From Deinococcus aquaedulcis (lineage in GTDB: Bacteria; Deinococcota; Deinococci; Deinococcales; Deinococcaceae), in contig NZ_JAHRBL010000044.1 of the NCBI RefSeq assembly GCF_019693445.1, positions 1 through 6,314 of the forward strand: a stretch of DNA of 6,314 bases. The letters run 5' to 3'. Shown in pieces: positions 5,101 through 6,314 of the stretch. A model generated the notes under the pieces. The model was not told the origin of the DNA and made no database searches. It worked only from the letters and a program-made list of their open reading frames with translations. The stretch's first letter is position 1; every line of letters starts with the position of its first letter. A program made the translations under genes and the position numbers.

Positions 5101-5685
5101 ATGAACCGCAGGGAAGTGCAGGCCAAGCCGCATGGATTCACCCCCTGGGTCGAGAACGTCGTGGGTGTGCTTCTGCTCCCAATGATGCTGTTGGTGTACC
5201 TCTCGCCGATCATCTTCGTGGTCGGTGGCATCATTTGGTTCGGCGTGGTGTTCGGTGAAGACGGCACCCGCATCCAGCGCCGGATCGAGCAGGCCTTTGT
5301 TGCGCAGGACCAACCGGCCTTTGAAGTCCTACCCATGGTCCGGCAGCGTGAGGTGGTCCAGCAACTGGTCACGGTCGTCGATCTGGCCTCAAAGACCAAT
5401 TCCGCAACCGTAACAAGCTGCCGACCGGAGCGTGTGCCTCTTGCAGTCGCCACCTCCCGTCAGCTCCGGGTGGCGCAGACGCTTGTACCGGACGGAATGC
5501 GGTCTGTTCGTGATCAGCTGGCGCTGCTCGCGCTTGAGGTGAGGTCGGCCGTTACCGAGTGCCGCGTGAGCCGCAGCCGCTACAGTCATGGGAATGACTC
5601 TGGATTCGGCAACAGTGTCTGGACACTGAGACGCCAGGTCGGCCATATGCAGGCCCTCCTCCCTTCCAGCTCCCCAGAACCCTGA
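5101..5685 (+). CDS. Membrane protein with two N-terminal transmembrane segments, divergent from the metallopeptidase
   Basis: From ATG 5101 to TGA 5683-5685 it encodes 194 residues. The frame is open further upstream (to 4960), but the upstream part overlaps the divergent gene and lacks protein character. The TANNNT box at 5088-5093 also supports 5101. Residues about 19-51 are strongly hydrophobic (text VVGVLLLPMMLLVYLSPIIF, then VVGGIIWFGVVF) and fit two tightly spaced membrane helices, or one long helical hairpin broken at the Pro. The rest (52-194) is soluble, rich in Arg, Val and Leu, with helical stretches at 57-97 and 115-155 and cysteines at 107 and 154. I recognise no catalytic motif or family. 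Its head-to-head position with the metallopeptidase-lipoprotein pair suggests shared control or a shared role at the envelope, but this is only context. A minus-strand frame over the last third is a shadow. Confidence 0.75.
   Translation: MNRREVQAKPHGFTPWVENVVGVLLLPMMLLVYLSPIIFVVGGIIWFGVVFGEDGTRIQRRIEQAFVAQDQPAFEVLPMVRQREVVQQLVTVVDLASKTNSATVTSCRPERVPLAVATSRQLRVAQTLVPDGMRSVRDQLALLALEVRSAVTECRVSRSRYSHGNDSGFGNSVWTLRRQVGHMQALLPSSSPEP
5584..5628. repeat. Two adjacent inverted repeats inside the 3' part of the membrane protein gene
   Basis: AGTCAT-GGGA-ATGACT (5584-5599) and CAGTGTC-TG-GACACTG (5613-5628) are perfect 6-base and 7-base inverted repeats 13 bases apart, within the last third of the coding region. 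They may be chance in a GC-rich gene, or binding sites or RNA structures near the 3' end. Confidence 0.35.
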
Positions 5686-5873
5686 TTGATCCCTGGCTCC
5701 TGCGACCTGACCACAATCAAGAACGCTGTCCCTGACGTCTCCATTTTCGTAACGTCTTTGAGGAGAGAGCTGCAGTGGCCTGCTCATCCTCCGCACACTT
5801 GAGTGATCCCATCTGTAGGTTGCCTACAGCGCAAAACGCACGGAGGGACTATTGAGAGTGGCGTAAATATGAG

Positions 5874-5901
5874 TTGACAAGATTGACGCTCTCCCTATGC
5901 G
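5874..5901 (+). promoter_or_regulatory. Candidate distal promoter towards recA
   Basis: A perfect TTGACA (5874-5879) is followed after 16 bases by TATGCG (5896-5901), a poor -10 box. The transcript would start near 5908 and carry a leader of about 240 bases into recA. A second TTGACG overlaps at 5883-5888 without a matching -10 box. Confidence 0.3.
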
Positions 5902-6080
5902 ACTGGGTTGCCCAGCGACCATACATGCCCCCAACCAATGTGGATTTACGTCGTTATCAGTCAGAATCGGCGTTCGTAGGAGACCTGGACTGGGGCTCCC
6001 TTTCCCCCCAGCCCAAGTTGCTCCTTCGTGTCCATTGCGAGGCAGCCCTCTGCGGACCGACACCCCCTATGGACCTAAAA

Positions 6081-6106
6081 CATTCTTGCTCATTCTGTTG
6101 TAGACT
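6081..6106 (+). promoter_or_regulatory. Candidate proximal recA promoter with paired direct repeats
   Basis: TAGACT (6101-6106) fits a -10 box, giving a leader of about 33 bases before the ATG at 6146. There is no good -35 element at 16-18 bases. In its place CATTCT occurs twice (6081-6086 and 6091-6096), exactly ten bases apart, so on the same face of the helix. Such an arrangement fits an activator replacing the -35 contact, which is inference. Confidence 0.35.
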
Positions 6107-6145
6107 AAGTGGGTACTCGAAGTTGAGCTTCACCTAAGGAGAGCG

Positions 6146-6314
6146 ATGAGCAAGGACAACACCAAAGAATTCGGAGTTCCCAGCGACGCCAAAGAGCGGG
6201 CGAAAGCGATCGAAACGGCGATGAGCCAGATCGAGAAGGCGTTTGGCAAGGGCTCGATCATGAAGCTGGGCGCCGAGAGCAAGCTCGACGTCCAGGCCGT
6301 CTCCACCGGCAGCC
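6146..6314 (+). CDS. recA: Recombinase RecA, N-terminal 56 residues (gene runs off right edge)
   Basis: RecA forms the filament on single-stranded DNA that drives homologous pairing and strand exchange, and it stimulates self-cleavage of LexA-type repressors. It is central to the extreme radiation resistance of Deinococcus. The first residues ([20 protein letters not shown]) are followed by the highly conserved [20 protein letters not shown] and [16 protein letters not shown], which leads into the ATPase core. The Walker motifs lie beyond the edge. The text agrees closely with Deinococcus RecA from memory, including the MSKD beginning, and codon choice is strongly GC-rich at third positions, as expected for a highly expressed gene. 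AAGGAG (6136-6141) lies four bases before the ATG, so unlike the other genes here it has a classical ribosome binding site. In other Deinococcus, recA follows cinA and ligT, which are absent here. Confidence 0.97.
   Translation, partial: MSKDNTKEFGVPSDAKERAKAIETAMSQIEKAFGKGSIMKLGAESKLDVQAVSTGS

Larger units (their letters stand above)
5686..6145. other. 460-base spacer between the membrane protein gene and recA
   Basis: There is no convincing gene. It holds a 7-bp hairpin (CTGTAGG-TTG-CCTACAG, 5813-5829) that has no following T-run and so is not a clear terminator, two candidate promoters reading towards recA, and a pair of direct repeats (CATTCT). ACGTCT also occurs twice near 5734 and 5752. 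I do not see a full copy of the 17-base palindrome known as the radiation/desiccation response motif (RDRM) of Deinococcus DNA-repair genes. I see no coding trace of cinA or ligT, the usual upstream neighbours of recA in this genus. Confidence 0.5.

Noticed and set aside
5029..5313. Upstream 95-codon extension of the metallopeptidase frame (start at 5313)
   Set aside because: It lies opposite the divergent membrane protein gene and the promoter gap, its residues are not protein-like (His/Asp-rich text such as HHWEQKHTHD), and no start signal is present. It is an antisense shadow.
5389..5796. Minus-strand frame of 135 codons across the end of the membrane protein gene
   Set aside because: It has no start signal and no motif, and its composition is typical of an antisense frame in GC-rich DNA.

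Overview
The window comes from a Deinococcus-type bacterium. The firmest evidence is the right edge, where an open frame starting at 6146 encodes the first 56 residues of a RecA protein. Its text ([19 protein letters not shown], then [12 protein letters not shown]) matches what I remember of Deinococcus RecA. Two other genes have a TANNNT box 6-7 bases before the start codon, the leaderless-mRNA layout known to be common in Deinococcus. Gene density is low, and remnants of two transposable elements lie on the left. This suggests an accessory region such as a plasmid, a secondary replicon or a chromosomal island, but that is inference.

Layout. At 1-159 (minus) is the start of a leftward gene that looks like a transposase, with a good sigma-70-type promoter at 249-276 and a hairpin that covers its ribosome binding site. 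Positions 277-1125 hold no convincing gene, but include a perfect 16-base palindrome. At 1126-1539 (minus) is the DNA-binding half of an IS630-family transposase whose catalytic half is missing. Positions 1540-2223 are again without a gene. At 2224-2727 (minus) is a small exported protein with a TANNNT box next to its ATG and an 8-bp inverted repeat over the -35 area. Positions 2768-3097 appear empty.

The centre (3098-5685) is the most interesting part. A large leftward gene encodes a probable zinc metallopeptidase (HEARH motif) with a peptidoglycan-binding-like module, a Pro/Ala/Ser-rich linker and a coiled coil. It overlaps by four bases (GTGA) a gene for a lipoprotein, so the two are probably translated together. 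Facing away from them is a gene for a protein with two membrane segments and a soluble tail. The peptidase-lipoprotein pair has the shape of an effector with a protective partner, or of an envelope protease with its anchor. The sequence alone does not decide between these.

Positions 5686-6145 form a 460-base spacer before recA with candidate promoters. In the Deinococcus genomes I know, recA follows cinA and ligT. Neither is here, so this recA is either a second copy or has been moved.
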